DNA of 64,000 bases from NCBI GenBank assembly GCA_029449235.1, contig JANATG010000019.1:1178001-1242000 (forward strand), in the 5' to 3' direction. Positions 11,632 through 26,269 of this stretch are shown piece by piece. How positions within the stretch are numbered: position 1 is the first letter of the stretch; each line of letters starts with the position of its first letter. Made by a program: the position numbers and the translations under genes. Origin of the DNA: Linnemannia schmuckeri (taxonomy: Eukaryota; Mortierellomycota; Mortierellomycetes; Mortierellales; Mortierellaceae). The notes below the pieces were generated by a model. The model made no database searches. It worked only from the letters and a program-made list of their open reading frames with translations, and had not been told where the DNA came from.

Positions 11632-12378
11632 TTACTGGTCAGCCATCTCCTTCTGCTCCTCCTCCTGGGTCTGGCGCTGCTTGAGGACAAGGTCGTTGCC
11701 AGTGATACGCTTGTAAAGATCCTTGACATCATCGCAAACAGTCTCGAAGTGAGAAGTGGCATCGTACGACTTGGAGATAAAGACCTGGTCACTCTTGCCA
11801 TCCGCGATAGGCTCGCAGATATCAACAACCTGCACGAACCTATTAAGAGAAAAGAGGTGAGGGAAGTGGTTAGTTATCAAGATCAAGTGATCATCATACT
11901 CAACTACAATCTTCGATAAAAATAACTCCAATATAACTGTAAAGAGAAAACATACTTGTCGACAATGGGTCCGAGGAGAGCAAGACCGGGCTGGATCTCT
12001 TCCTGAGGGTTTTCGGTCTCAACAACGGTGGAAACGATGGCGAGGTAGTGGTTCTTTTCGCAGACATTGTGGGAGGCAGAGACACCAGCAATGTAGATAT
12101 CGTTCTTGCGCTTGACCTGGTTCTGGGGAATGATCAACTGGAAAGAGTCGACGTTGTCGGTGTTGGGGATGGGACCCTTGAGCAAGCAAATGGCGCGGAT
12201 GACACGGTCGGTCTTGTGGACCTTCTCGGGAGCATAGGAGGGGTCGCAAATGACCTGGGAGCACTTGGCAACCTCATCACCAGAGCGAACACCGACGACC
12301 TTGCCATTCTCGTAGACAATCTCGTCGACCTTCTTGTCGAGCATGTAGGTACCACCATAGATAGCAGAGAGACTATAT

Positions 12379-12413
<35 letters not shown>

Positions 12414-14188
12414 AAGAGTGGGACATGGTTAGTCAATTAAGAATTTAGAGTGAGCAAAATCATGATTGGACAGGGCGGAAGAATGAAAAAGAAGAAAAGT
12501 TATTTTGAGCGTTCTTACCGAGCGAAACCCTGGGGGAGCTCACCCAAACCGTAGAGAGGGTAAAGGTAAGGAGATTTGCCCCAACGGGCCATAGATGACA
12601 TGTAGAGTGTGATGCGGTCAAAGGTCTCCTTGGCGGGGCGGTTCAAGTAGCTAGAGAAAGAGCACGTCAGAGCAGATCATTTTTAGCAAGGTTAATACGA
12701 TGGTTGTGGGTGAAAAATTATATATGCATGTTGACTCTCCAGTAGTCATCAGTTGACATGGTGAAAAAGAAAAAGGCAGTTACCTGTCCTCCAAGTGCAA
12801 GGCCAAGGCGTGGCCGATAAAGTCGATAGTGCCAGGCTCCAATCCAAAGTACTTGTAGATCTCGGACATGGGGGTGCAGTTGATATCCATGCCCTGGTGG
12901 GTGGCAGGATCATCGGCCTTGTAGTTCTGGACAAACTCAAAGAACTTCTTGGCTCTGCGCTTCTCAAAGAGACCCATCAAGGGGCTGCGAACGGCCTCCA
13001 TCTCGGTGGCGGGGACCTTGGCGATGGTGCCATCGCGGTAGACGTACGAACCAGCGATCTGCTTGAACTCGAGGTAGCGGGTGACGTCGGTATGGGTCAA
13101 GATCTTGACAAGCTCTCCGTTGGCCATCATGAACTTGGGGATCAAGTCAACGTTGTAGTCACGGTCCTTGCCGAGGGCGGCGGCAGGAGTCTCACCATCG
13201 CGGAACTTTTTGAAGAGCTAAGATATATTTAAAACACGCAAACATAGAAATGGAGTTTGCAAAAACCAATATTAATATTAACGCGCGTGAGCAGCACACT
13301 TGAATCCCTTTTTTTTTAAGCGCATATGAACAAAACTCTCTTTTTCTCAAGAAGTTGTTGAAGGATGCTGGTGTTGCTGGTTGACGATTGCTAATATTAT
13401 CCGTCTTTTATGGGTGAGACTAAGGCTCATGCTCCGTGGGCTCGTCTTGGCTTTGAGCAGCATTGCCGACTCTTGACCTTTTTTTTATCCTTTTTGGCTC
13501 TTTTGGGACCCGTTCAACGAATACATGCATTCTTCCCCTTCAGGTTCCTTGTTTTTTTGCTGTGGTAGCTTGCAGCAAAGAAAAAAAGTCGTCCGACCAA
13601 ATTGTTCCCCGAGAAATAATTAACGCAATAGGAGAAAAAAATAACAGTGAGGAAGGCAAAGGTGTCCGTGTTCCCGTACCTGGGTCAAGTTCAAACTAGC
13701 ACTTTCGCCTCCGTAGTAGTCGTTGCGGTCCATGTGGAGGACTTTCTTGCCCTCGATTGACAAAAGACCAGAGAGAATGCACTCGGTCAAACCAGTACCC
13801 ATAACAACGACGTCGTATTGCTCATCCTATTAGATAGAAAAAGGAAGATATACAAAGATGAAATGGGTTAGACATACATCGTATACTGATATTCAGAATA
13901 GTAATAAAGACCACAAGGATGTCCGTTGAAGAAGACGAGGAGCGTGTATGCACTGTCGCTGTTGTTGCTGTGCTGCGTGTGTGTCTCCTGTTGTCCAAGT
14001 GGTCAGTATAGTAGTTCTGTGCAGCAAAGGAGAGATGTCCTTGCGTGCGTGTCGTTGCATGTGTCTGTCCATCACTTTTTTTTGGGGAAAGTGTGATGAC
14101 GCTTGTTACGCGCGTACGAGACACCTGACTTCAAAATACGTGAGAAAAGTAAAAGAAAGAAGACGTATGTGTGTGGATAACTCACCAT
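11632..14188 (-). CDS. GDI1: Rab GDP-dissociation inhibitor
   Basis: Exons 14188-14186 (ATG alone), 13826-13680, 13217-12784, 12650-12519, 12372-11956 and 11839-11632 sum to 1341 nt, 446 residues, the usual GDI length. Family signatures: DEQYDVVVMGTGLTECILSG (dinucleotide-fold start), KKVLHMDRNDYYGGESASL, the Rab-binding block around LMGLFEKRRAKKFFEFVQNY, and [20 protein letters not shown]. GDI extracts GDP-bound prenylated Rab GTPases from membranes and returns them to donor compartments; it acts in the cytosol. The start exon is just ATG followed by GTGAGT; exon 2 begins GATGAGCAA in frame. No truncation was seen. Intron 13218-13679 (462 bp) and the first intron (359 bp) carry no gene I can support. 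Confidence 0.95.
12383..12411. repeat. Poly(A) tract, 29 bases
   Basis: Homopolymer inside the intron between GDI exons 4 and 5. On the transcribed strand it is a T run close to the 3' splice site, so it would act as a very long polypyrimidine tract. Confidence 0.9.
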
Positions 14189-14545
14189 GGTTGGTTATAT
14201 TAGCTTGTGAAAAAAAAAAAGAAAAGAAAGGGGGGAAGAGGGTTTTGTGTTGTGTGTGAGTGGGTGTGTGAGAGAGTGTGGGTTGATGATGAAGAAGAAG
14301 AAAGAAGAAAAAGATGATGCTGACCTCTCTCCTTTTTTCTTTTTGACCCTCTCTCAGTCTTGGACTCGCAGCGGTCTGTGACCAGCGAACGAATCATCAT
14401 CCTGTGGAGAACAGCACTGTATAGTGTACTGAGTGTTCAACATGTAAATTTGATTTAATTCCATGCCAAATTAAAACTATGAAGATGCATATCATTTGGA
14501 ACAGTAAAAGGAATTAATGTATTTCCAAAGCGGACACCTTCCTGT

Positions 14546-14577
<32 letters not shown>

Positions 14578-14874
14578 TTCCTCCTTTTCTTCAAACGCGC
14601 CTCTGCTTCTCTTTCCCCCTTCCCCTCATTCACACACAACATCACCCGGACGCTAATCAGGAAGACAAAAAAAAAAGACCTGGATCTCAATTCAGCCAAC
14701 CAACAACACAGGACATACCCATTCAACACACCTGGACCTGATACAACCAAGACACCACCACGCGTCTCAAAAGTCCTCTTTCCCTCTGTCCTCTTTGTCG
14801 CCGTTATTCCCATCAAGCAACGGAAATCGACACAACTCCAAATAACTAAAGTCAGCCAGGGCACTATATACACT
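14189..14874. promoter_or_regulatory. Divergent promoter of GDI and FCP1-type phosphatase
   Basis: These 686 bp lie between two start codons facing away from each other. There is a 28-base T run at 14552-14579 followed by a C/A-rich leader before the FCP1 ATG. No distinct TATA element was identified. Confidence 0.55.
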
Positions 14875-17800
14875 ATGGCGGACAACGACTTCAGATACAC
14901 AATCCCCGCAGAGCACCTACCAGCCACGATTATCGCCATCAAGACAAGCAAGGACAAGTCTATGTCCGACGGCGACGAGCTGCTTGAGTACGAATATGTT
15001 GTCAAGCGGGAGGGGTACGTCGACGATGACAAGACAGCCCTTATCGCCAGGAGAGGAGAAATCCGCGCCACCAAGGACGGAGTCGTGGAGGACATCCATG
15101 TCACCAAGGGACAGGTCATCGACAACGAAAGGTTTGCAACTCTAGAGGAGCACTTTGACGCGTGTTCTTTGTATGGTCCTGTATTTATCGTTGTTGTTAT
15201 AGTTTCCCACTAACGATCGTTCCTATTTTGGACCGAATTATCGAACCTTTCAATAGTACGGTGGTGATCGACTACAAAGGCTGCGACCACGACACGCAAT
15301 ATGAGGGCATGTGTGTTATGTGCTGTAAGACTGTACCTATGAACCAGGAGTCTCATGTCATGATGGCCCACGACGCAACATCGCTTGCCGTCAGCCGTGC
15401 TGTAAGTTATGGGCTTGCTTTGCTGCCCTTATGGCCTTTGTTTTTGTTTCGAGATATCAATAACGTCTTCTCATGGGTCAATTCTGACATCACAACACGG
15501 TTTACTTTTTCATAAACAACAGGAGGCTAAAAGGCTCGAGCATGATACTGTGGGTCGACTTTTGAACGAGGGCAAGCTGTCCCTGATTGTGGATTTGGAC
15601 CAGACACTTATTCATGCAACTGTCGGACCAGCTATCGACGAATGGATCAATTCTCAAGGCGGGATGCCGCAGGTAAGTAACGAATCTTTTATCACTCGCT
15701 TTGTTGTTGGTTTGTCAGTGGTCCATGTGAATTAACATGGCCTAACAACATTTATATTCTCTTTCTCTTGCTAGGACGTGAAAATGTTTCCTTTGCCAGA
15801 CAGCTCTACACCTTACTACATCAAGCTGAGGTACGACGGCGCAGTGGAATTATTACTTTTGACTGGATTTTCTTTTGCCTTCATACCACCAGGAATTAAT
15901 TGCTAATACTAATCTCACGTTTCCTCGACATGATAGACCTCACCTGGAGCGCTTCTTGCAAAAGGTCGCTGCCATCTATGAACTGCATATTTACACGATG
16001 GGAACAAGAAACTATGCATCAGCGGTCGCCAAGGCAATCGATCCTGACGGCAAGTTTTTCAGTCAGCGGATTCTTTCAAGAGATGAGAACCTCAGTAAGT
16101 GAGATTTACAGGGATAAGTATTGCCAGTTACATTACCTGGCATACGAGAGAACGAGCGAAATTGAAAAGGAGCATGTTGGTTAACGCGTACTCTCTTTGA
16201 AAAATGATTTAATAGACATGACGCAAAAGTCGATTGAACGTCTGTTCCCCTGCGACACATCCATGGTCGTGGTGATTGACGATCGTGCTGATGTGTGGCA
16301 ATACTCTCCCAACTTGGTAAAAGTGCATCCATGTACGTCTCAAGGGCATGTCTTGTCAATTGTTTGATGTCGCCTTTTGGTTATGAATCCAACGTGACTA
16401 GTGCTAAGTTATCTTTGACGCTGTTACTATAGACGAGTACTTTGTTGGGGCAGGAGATATTAATGCAGGACATCTCCCAAAACAAGACGCGGTCGTCAAG
16501 TCGGAACCAGCAGTCATCACAGGAGCAGCTCCAGCATCAGAACTTACCACGGAACCTACAGAAATCAAATTTGACTCATCCAATACCTCAGTTACAGTAA
16601 CAGAAGCCTTGGTTGAGACTGAAACATCATCTACAACAGCACCCGCAGATGCAACGGCAACTCTTGTAGATGCGACGGCGATGTCATCTACAGAAACTTC
16701 TGAGGAAAAGAAGCCTGAGGAGAGAACAGAGGAAAAGAAGTCTGAGGGGACAGAGTCCGTGGTGCCTGCATCTGGAAAGCCAGGAAAAGTCGTCAAGTCT
16801 AAAGCTCCCGTCATGGATGATAATGATAACGAGCTCAAGCACATCCTTGAAGTAGGACCCTGTTGCTTTTGAGTGTTTCCATATCCATGTATGTCTGTCT
16901 CATGGCAAAAACAGCTATCTAACACTCTCTTACATTCATGTACACAGATCCTAGAGACGATTCATGAAAAGTTTTATGACGACAGAGAGGTCTTTAAGCT
17001 TACAAACCCAAAGAAACAGCCGGATGTGAAGGTACAGATCAGCTCAACAGAAGAGGACCATGTTGGACGCTATCTTTGCCTGCATTTTAGGAAAGAAGGT
17101 ATCTTAACTAATTCAATCTCTATTATCGTTGCACGCCAAAATATACAGGAGATCATCAGGGGTATGAAGAAGAATGTATTGAAGGGAGTCAACATTGTCT
17201 TCAGTAGTGTAATCCCTCTTGGTCAGATACCCCAGAGAGCAGACATCTGGAGACAAGCTGAGAGCTTCGGAGCCATATGTTCGACCGAGTTGTCATCGGG
17301 AGTGACCCATGTTGTGGCTGCTAAGGTATGATTCAAAACTAAGTGCTTTTCAGAGTGGAAAAAACACTTTAAATGATTTTGTGAAGCACGCATCTAACAT
17401 GCATAGCATGCAACTTTTTATTCCTGAGCATAGGCGGGCACGCAAAAAGTCAGCGAGGCAAGGAGGCGCAAACATGTCAAGATCGTCCGCCCGGAGTGGC
17501 TGTACCATTCTATCGGAAAGTGGCAACGCCAAAACGAGGCCGACTACGTCTTACCCGAATTCGCCAACAAGTCGTCACCCAGGTCCACAACACCACCGCA
17601 CAATCCCGAAGACGAAAAGAACGTCGGCGGAGCGGAAGGTAACGAGGAAGAGGACCAGGGTGGGGTGTCGGAGGATATGGGCATCATCCAAACCATCAAT
17701 AACAACGTGTGGGAAGATGCAGCCAAGGAGCTTGAGGATGAGCTTGGGGATTTGGATGACACTGACTTTGACAGTGATACGAGGTTAGCTACTCTCCTTT

Positions 17801-18484
17801 TGGGTTCAATTTGGTGTTGTTTTTTTCTTTGTCTGAACGTTATTTTATCGACCTTGACACATTACTTTGAATCAAACTAACCTCTCTTTCGCCTTGTTGT
17901 TTTTTATTTGTTGTTTTGGCACACATAGCAATACCCAGAGTGACGCGAGCACGGACGGAGGGAATAGGTCGCCGCTTGTGAACCTGAAGCGGACAAGAGT
18001 GTTTCGCAAATCGGGACTCAGCACGGCGGTGACAAGTGGCGGAAACGACGATGACGAGGATGAGGATGAGGACTCTGACAGCAATGGGATGAACGTGGAT
18101 ATGATGGACAGAGGAGATGGTGGTGGAGAGGACGATGATGATAGGGGTATGAGTACTCAGGACAGCGATAGCGACATTGGTGACGAGAGCGGATCAGACA
18201 GCCAGCAGGGCTACAGTGATGCAGCTAGTGATGCGAGTGGGTCTGCTGTGCGGCAACGCAAGAGAAGGCGCCGGAGTATTGGGAAAAACGGCGGTGGTCT
18301 TGCTGATACTGTTGGTGGCAATGACGAAGATGACGATGAAGCTGGCATGGACGCCGACGACGAGGTGACGATGGACCACACGCTGACGATGCAACAAAGC
18401 CAGGAGGACGAGGACGACGACGATGATGATTTCTTGAATGACCTCGAAAATGATTTGGATGCGCAGCTGAACGACGACGACTAG
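14875..18484 (+). CDS. FCP1: FCP1-type RNA polymerase II CTD phosphatase
   Basis: Ten exons: 14875-15170, 15257-15401, 15523-15672, 15775-15830, 15937-16094, 16216-16332, 16433-16851, 16948-17325, 17434-17783, 17929-18484; 2625 nt, 874 residues. Exon 3 has the catalytic DxDxT motif LSLIVDLDQTLIH (Asp171, Asp173, Thr175), and exon 6 has the acidic motif VVVIDDRADVW. Next come a Thr/Glu-rich linker and a BRCT-like region in exons 8-9 (VNIVFSSVIPLGQ ... ELSSGVTHVVAAK ... IVRPEWLYHSIGKW). A very acidic Asp/Glu-rich tail follows with one basic patch (RQRKRRRRS). FCP1 dephosphorylates the CTD of Rpb1 to recycle polymerase. The exon 1 donor (GTATGG) is the least certain; GTTTGC at 15132 is an alternative. 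Nuclear by family. Confidence 0.93.
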
Positions 18485-21400
18485 CGCTAGGACGAGCGGG
18501 CTCTGGTTGTTCTTCTGTAGTTTGTAGCATTAGCGTATTTTTCCATTTTATCTTTCTCAAGTGTATTCTCTTGTACTTCTTTCTGATCTTTTTCTGATGA
18601 ATGTCTGTATTAAAGCTGCAGGACACCACGCCATTTATTTCAGTATGCCTTCACAAGGCTCTAAAGAACGTAGGCGATTGTGAATTATCCCAATCGAAAA
18701 TTGGGCGTTGGCAGATTGTTTGTCATTCGATATTGCTTTTTTTTTTTCTCTCTCTCCCTGATAACAATAAGGTGATACCAACAGAAGTATCTCCATTTTG
18801 AAATGAGTATCAGAGAAATATGTACGCGTTGGGTTGCTTGGTTTGCGTGCCTTGAACGCGTCCTGTCTCACTTCTTTTGTGTCTTTTATCACAACGGTCC
18901 CGATTCTTTTTCGATGGGAAGGGGACGTTTCTGTACCTCTTGATGCGTATCACCATAATCTATTCTGGAATTCTCAGCACTTTGAATCGTTAGAATCGAG
19001 CAGTCTAAAAACGTGGGCCTGTTTTTTTGTCGTGTGTGTCTCCTTTTTGTTATCCTTCCTTGTTTTTACTTTGGTACCCTCACTTTTTTCTCGTCCCGCT
19101 CGTTTCTTGATTTTCTTGTACGGTAACGTTTCCCTAATCCGTCTTCCGCCATCGATCCATTTCTCTCTCATTGCTGTCTTATGCTGCTTGAACGTGTGTA
19201 ACCAAGAGTGATGTTAGTCAAACCACTCCAAAGAGCACAAAAGAAGGGCAAGTCAATTGAAAGCGAAAAAGAGGGCTGTGAGTGATGGCGGGCGTAATTT
19301 GGGGGAGCGTTTTGTTATTCCCTTCCATCCTTTTCGCCACGCTTCTGTTGGTGACCCTTCCGTCTCTTCTCTCTTTCACGCATATCTCAGAGTTAAGATC
19401 CTCTTTATGCCTTATTTGTGCGTGGTAAGGTGGCGGGTGTGAAAGGTGACGAGAACTCCAAGCAACATGACACCAATGCAAGCAAGCAAGCAATGCAAGG
19501 CATGCAAGGATGAAAGAAACGGTTTTTCTTATGCCCTCTTGCCTCTGGTGTCCAAAAGAGGGAATAAGGTACAAAAAAAACGCGAGAGGCGGAGAGATGG
19601 TTAGATTGCAGTCCGGTTTGCAATGATTGTCGAAAAATGTACATACATGCACGCATACATGACAACAGACAACAGAAAGTTATAACGTTCTGGGGGCATG
19701 AACAGGTGAGAGAGTGAGAGATGAATAGATGCAACAGCGCACTGTTTTTCTTTTTCTTTTTTTTTTTTCAGTCTCTCTCCTCTCCCTATTCTTGCCCCTT
19801 ACTCAATCCCTATCCAAACCGGCCCTGATTCTCTCCCGCGCACTTCTCTCGTTGTCATGCAAAAAAAGAGGGGATGAGTTGGTTGCTTTGTGTATGTGCG
19901 TGGGCGTGTTTGCTGAGTGTCGGTAACTGTCGATACTCGGCGTGGCGTGTGTGTATGGCGTGCGTGTATAACTGCGGCTTGGAGAAGGGACATCGCCATT
20001 GTTCAATTGAGAAAGAGAGAAAGAGAGAAAGAGACATGACAAAGTGCGAAGTGCAAGCAACAAAGCCCCCTCTTAATGGTATTTCGGTTTTTTACGTTAA
20101 ATTGCATAACTGAGCAGTGGCATATTCGCCTACCTTGCGATCATCCACTGTGGCTACCCTATCCTATCCCTTCCCCTATGGTCATGATTAAAGAAATGGG
20201 GCGCGTAGTGTCAACGAAGGATGGCGACATGGTTTATCAAGGTGTGCGCTTCTGTAGCCTTTACTATTGTCACCTTTTTCGCTCACTTTCGGAACATAAA
20301 TCTCTTGTCCGTTGAAAGCACTCTAACAAAATCCTCTCACGATACGCATCATAAGCTCGTGCAACGATGAACAGGTACATGGATGCTCGATGTACCCTAC
20401 AAGGTACATGGATAGTCCTTCCGTTTCTCTCCCCTTCTCTCTTTTTATGCGCTCCAAGATGCATACCGTCTATGTATACCATGTCTGCCTCACCATGGGT
20501 CAATCTCTCCTCCCTCTCTCCCTCGCTAGCTCTCGGTCGTTCTCGCTCGGTCTCTCGCCCCCAGCCAGTCAGCCAGCCCAGATGATCATATGCTCCTTCT
20601 TTTGCCAACAAACAACAAACATCAACAAAAGAAGAGATCGCAGACGAAGGTTCGCATGAATTTTATGTTAAGTGAGAAAAAGAGAGAGAGAGCCACGCCA
20701 TTTTATCCATGGTCTCTAATGCACCCCTGCAGCATGCCTCTCTGTCTCTCTCGCTTTGGTTTACTATAGCTGCTAAGACAACGAGAAGATAAAGAGCTAC
20801 CAAAAAAAATAGGGCTCTTTTGTTTGTTGTATACGATGTCCAATGGTTGGATGGAATAACAAAAGAGGAAAGAGGATAGGAGAAGAGGGGAACATGGTGT
20901 GATTAGGGCATTGGCAGTTTTTGGTTCATGTTTTTTTTGTTTGCTTGTCTGCGAAAGGGGAAGAGAAAACAAATGTTTTTATTTTTATTTACGACATCGT
21001 TTTGATTTGAATATGAAGCATCAACTCCTTTACGTTTTTGCCAATCCCTTTTATTTTAGCTCCTTTGTTCTCTTTGCTTTCATTTTCCGTCCTCTATTCC
21101 TTTCCCCTATTTCTTTTTTTCTTTCTTTTTTTTTTTTTCCTTGTGCCCAAAAAACATTCATGCTCGATGATGAAGCGCAATGCGTTTTAGGCAATCCATT
21201 GTCTGTTTCCACGGGTGAGTTTCAATTTGCATTTGCATTTTGTGCGTGTGTTTAGGAAGAATGGAAGAATGGATGAAAGGACGAAGGGAAGAATGGCAGG
21301 AAGGCAAGAGGAAAGAAAGAGGAAAATGAACACAAAACAACAAATGGAATACTGGGAATGGGCAGAAGTATGCATTGTTACCTTGTACACATCATTGTTC

Positions 21401-24400
21401 TGCATACCATGGGTCAAACTCGTTGCGGCATTATTATTGAAGAAGGATATACAAAAGCAGACATGCGAACACACGTTGCACATGTATGCAGTCTAGCGGG
21501 TTGAATTCCATGCAAAATTCACTCCCTACAACTTCCCTTCATTTTTTTTTTTTTTTTTTTTTGCTCATCATTTTCGAGGAGTCTCGACAGTTCTGTTTTC
21601 GTAATAATACAACCTGCACACGCGCGACGCCACGTCTGTTTGTCTGCTCGTCCATCTGTTTGTTCATTTCCCAGTCCAGTGTGCTGAGAATAGACATCCC
21701 TTCGTCCCTTTCTTTCGCCCCTTTATACCCCCTCTCTCTGTCGGTTGAACAAGGCCCGAGGAAAGCAGGTAGAAGGGAAAACAAAGAAGTGGACGGATTA
21801 CGAGAGGAGAGGTGAATGTGGGAAGAAGTAGATAGGGGTGAACGGCAAGGTTATGGCAAGACAAAGGCAAGGCGTGGCAAGGCATTGCAAAATAGGAAAG
21901 AAAAGCAAGGGGCACTGTAACAAACACTTTCAAGAGATGTGTGCTCGGATGCCGTGGGATGTGCAATGTGGTGGGATGGACCTTTGGATGACCCAATGCC
22001 CAATTGCCCACTGACTTTTTTTCTATGGTGTCACTGTACACGCGGAGCATTATTGTTTTCTCGTAATGGGGGTTTTTTTTCCTTTGGCAAGGAGCTTTTT
22101 TTCTTTTGTTCTTGTGTGCTGCAGAATTAGGCGATTCTGAGGTTAAAGACTTCTCTATTTCCCCTATTTGCTTCTTTTGCGTGAAAAATCATAAATTCTT
22201 GATGTTGCGAGACGCTATGCTCTGCTTACGCGAGTGCCCTATTTTTTCGTCCTTCCATGTTATTCTTACGTCCAATTCAATTGTGCTCTCCTATTTTATT
22301 TTGAAGTACTCTCTTTCTTTCTCTCTACTAGCTCTCTGGATGCACAAAACTCGTCATCGAGCTATCTATGTCGAACAAAAATTGTGTTCTTTTTACCCGT
22401 ACATTGACATATGTTTAATGCATGCTTAGGCATTGTTTCTGAGCCATAGGATACTTATCAAGGGTTTTTGTATATCGATTACGATCGGAGAGAAAGAGAA
22501 GGATCATCGCTTTTCCCTTGATCGTATCAAAATAGCTGCTGCTGCATGGAGCGGATTTAATAAAGAGGAAGAACCGCGTTCTTGTCTACGAATACTTTTT
22601 TTTTCTATCGATAGCAACTAATGTGAGAACAGAGAGGAGCAACTATCGATCACATTTACGAGAAGCAATAAGAACGAAGGGGGAGAGGACGAAAGAACAA
22701 AAGAGGAGACTAATTGCATTTCGACCTCGTTGTTGTTAGTGTGTGAGAGCAAAAAAAACAACTCTTTTGGGTTACGGCCATTCACCCCTATGGATCTTTC
22801 CCGAGCGGAAAAATACAGGTCTGCTCTATTCATCTTACGGTTGATTTCACTCTGGGGAGAGAAGGGACAAGGATATGCATTACTGTAAACAGACCTAAAA
22901 AACACGTTCCCCGCTTAGTCTCTTTCCCCTCCTACCCTCTGATGACAGTGTAAACATACCTTGTCAAATTACTCTTACGCACATAAACATGCCACCAACA
23001 AAAGAAGAGAAAAGGCCGAGCGAGTGAAGGAGAGATGTTCTCGAACTCTCTTTTCCCTCCTTCTTTCCGTGTCTAGGAGAGAGAGAGAATGTCGCTCGTG
23101 CACCGATCGATGACGCCGAACAGTCGACCGAATCCTTGGTCTCATTTGTTCTTGGGTGTAGGAAAAAAAGGGACAGCTTGTTTGTGGCGGGTAGAGTAAG
23201 ATTACGTTTTTTGTAATTACGATCGAAAATGGGGGACGAAGCTGCGTGGGCGGTGAGGTAGGTGAAGAGAAAAACATACGCACTCAAAAAAAACAAAAAC
23301 AAAGGAGGATAAGAGAAAATAGAAGAGGGCCTGGAAGGTTGTTGCTGTTTATGGTTCATGGGTTATGTCTTATGTGAGCGTGTCGTTGTTGTTGTTTTTC
23401 AGTTTTTGCGTGTTTTTGTCATGACTGACGCCAGACAGATAAACAGATAGACAGAACGAGAGAGAGTACAACAAGGTTTATGTGCTAACGAGAGAGGACA
23501 AGGACAGGAACGACTAAAGGGCATGGCGTGGTGGCGGCATGGCAGGACACGAGGCGAGACTCTGACAGAGAGTAACGAGGTCAGAGTGAGTTAGGTTGGG
23601 GCTGGCCTCAGACATACACACGCATACTTAGAAAACATCCAAATAAGAGAGAAGAGAAGAGGAAGGAATGACAGAGAAAGAGAGCGAGGCAGCAACGGTC
23701 TAGCTGTTTGTGACACCATCGCGGAATAACAATGAGAGACAGCGAAAGACCTAGAAAAACAGCAACAAAAAGATAGAGGAGAAGAAAAACATCTTTGTTG
23801 AATCGAACCTCTTTCACTTTTCTCTCTCCTTCTCAGCCCCAGTAATCGCGTCTCATCCATTCGCTGTCTGTCCCTTCTGCTCAACCATTGAATTGCATTT
23901 ACTTTATCCAACTACAAGATGCAAACGGGGGTGCGTGTGCATTTTTTTCTTCAAAACAGAAAGAGAGAGAGGAATGAGAACACAAGACATAAACAAACGG
24001 TGTCGAGGGACAAGAGGACCAAGGGTACACATCCACTCCCTCTGTTGAAAAACGTGCTGTCGTTGTCCGTGTCCCACACGCACATCTCCAACACACAATC
24101 AACAAATCCTCTCTCAAAAAAATGCGAAGGCGGAGTCAAAGAAAAGAAAAATCAATTCTCCGCTCCTCTCTTTCTCTCTCTTTTTTCTCTTCTCTCTTCT
24201 CTCTTCTTTTGTCCTCTGTTCCCTTCTAACGGACGCTGGAAGGTATCGCCATGAACAGACAAACACACGCACACATCAAGAAACAGCGTTAATGCGGGAT
24301 TAGAGAGCCTTCCTTTCTTTTTATGCAAAAAAAAGGACGTTCAGCGCCGTGAATAGGACAAAGAGACAGGAAGGTACTCGCAACAAAGCAAATTGCCAAT

Positions 24401-26200
24401 TAGTGAGAAATTCGCGTCCAGCTCACCTTATACCCACAATCGATGACGACGAAACATATGGCTCCCATCCACATCCACTCTTCATACCCTAAAAACCCAG
24501 CTCAGATCTCTCTCGTGTTCAATTCATCATTCCTCATGACTATTTCCGGGGTTCCTCTTTTAATTCTTTGGAGTCTATGGCACCTGTCGGCAGCCTGGCT
24601 TGCCCACTGGAGAATGGATTATCCTTTCTCTTTTTGCTATCCTATTATCATTTTCTCATACTCCATGCGCATCAAAGACTCTAGCTGAGCTACATTACCT
24701 GCACCGGAAAGTTTTTCATTTTTGTTTATTTATGTGCATTGTACGTATGAATTTATTCCTGGCATTTCTTGATGTTTTTACTGCACATTTTCGTCGTGCA
24801 TCCATCCACAATGCTCATATCCTCCAATTCTTTCATATCCTCCTCCCTTTTCATTTTTCAAAAATAACAACAAAAAAAATCCGGGGTCCTCGCTTGACAT
24901 TAATCCATGCAACCCTGTCGCCATCATCTTATTACGATCATGAATGAAAATGACTGAAGATAGCTATCTGCACATGTACGTCCGAAATCCAATTGAAGCA
25001 TGGAAATCTCTTTTTTGCAAGGGTAACCAAACCTACCTGTTGTACATGCATCTATGCCTATTTTTTGTTCAATTGCTCAAAGGAAAGGGGTTGGTCAACT
25101 AGAGAAGGGAGGAAGGAAAATATGCACTTTGTTGAGGTCGTGGGCAAGTATAGAGGATTGGGTACATGGATGGAGCGAGGTGTTTACCACATATTGATAA
25201 CTTCTCATGCTATCTTCGTATCTCTTATTTATTACTGCTGCCGCTGCTCATTTTGTGTGTCCAAAATAACTCAACGGTGTGGAATATGAATATGGACGAG
25301 GATGGACAGGGGCATGCGAGCGAGTGAATGGGCAGAGTAAAATAGAGAGAGAGATGAGAATGTGTTGGAGAGAGCATCAAATCGACGCACAGGGAGAGAG
25401 TGGGAAAGCGAAGGTAAGGGAAGTCGACGGTTGAAAGGGACGACGTTGGTCCGGGTTCTGTCTCCCTACTGTATGTGGGATAGATATCTATCTACAGCAC
25501 ACAAACAAAGAGGCGACACAGTGAGAGAGATGCAGTCAACTAGCCCAGTCCAGCCGTCCCAGCCCAGCCCCCATCCCAACTCGCATCCTCATCCAATTAC
25601 CATTCTGTTGCTTGTTATTATTGGTTTTTGGTGTTCTCAACGGTCCAACCCCACCGCTCATCCATTCTCCACCGTCTAATATCGCGAACAACAAACAAAT
25701 AAAAAAATCTCTCCACGACCACCGATCACCGTTTCTTATTTTCGGAATTGTTCGTTGAGACTCAAGAGTACAAATGGAAAGGTGTTTGTGTGTTTGTTTG
25801 TTTGCTTGTATGGGTTATGCCTGAAAGTATGCATGCATTCATGCATTTTTTTTTTTTTTTTTTTTTTACTGTGTCCTTTTCATCCCCTTTTTTTTGCTCT
25901 TCTTTGTTCATTGTTTATATATGTTGAACTACCACCATGCAGATAGACATTGACTTAGCTGGTCGATTGAATGGGAAGGAAGCAACGACCGAGTAAATCG
26001 TCTAGGACTGAAGGTAGGCGGATATGAACGATGAGAAGCAAACGGACCATGGCCAAGCACTCATTACTCGACTGATTGAATGACAATGTGCTCTTTTTCT
26101 CTTGCAAAAAAAAAAGTGCTCATTCCATAGGAAGATATGCGTATTTGTTTATGTTTATTTTTGTGGACAGTACATAGATGACCCATTGGCCATAGGCCAC

Positions 26201-26269
26201 TGACCATTGACCATTGACCATGGGCCACGGTCCCTACTAAGCTTGACTATACTATTGACTAATGACTAT
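26201..26269. repeat. Degenerate TGACCAT/TGACTAT heptamer cluster
   Basis: Three adjacent copies of TTGACCA (26201-26221) are followed by TGACTAT-like units to 26269. It lies within the gene-poor region; no function is evident. Confidence 0.6.

Noticed and set aside
14548..14874. Extension of the FCP1 frame upstream of 14875
   Set aside because: The upstream part starts in a poly-T tract (Phe run) and is leader sequence; the family start fits ATG at 14875.
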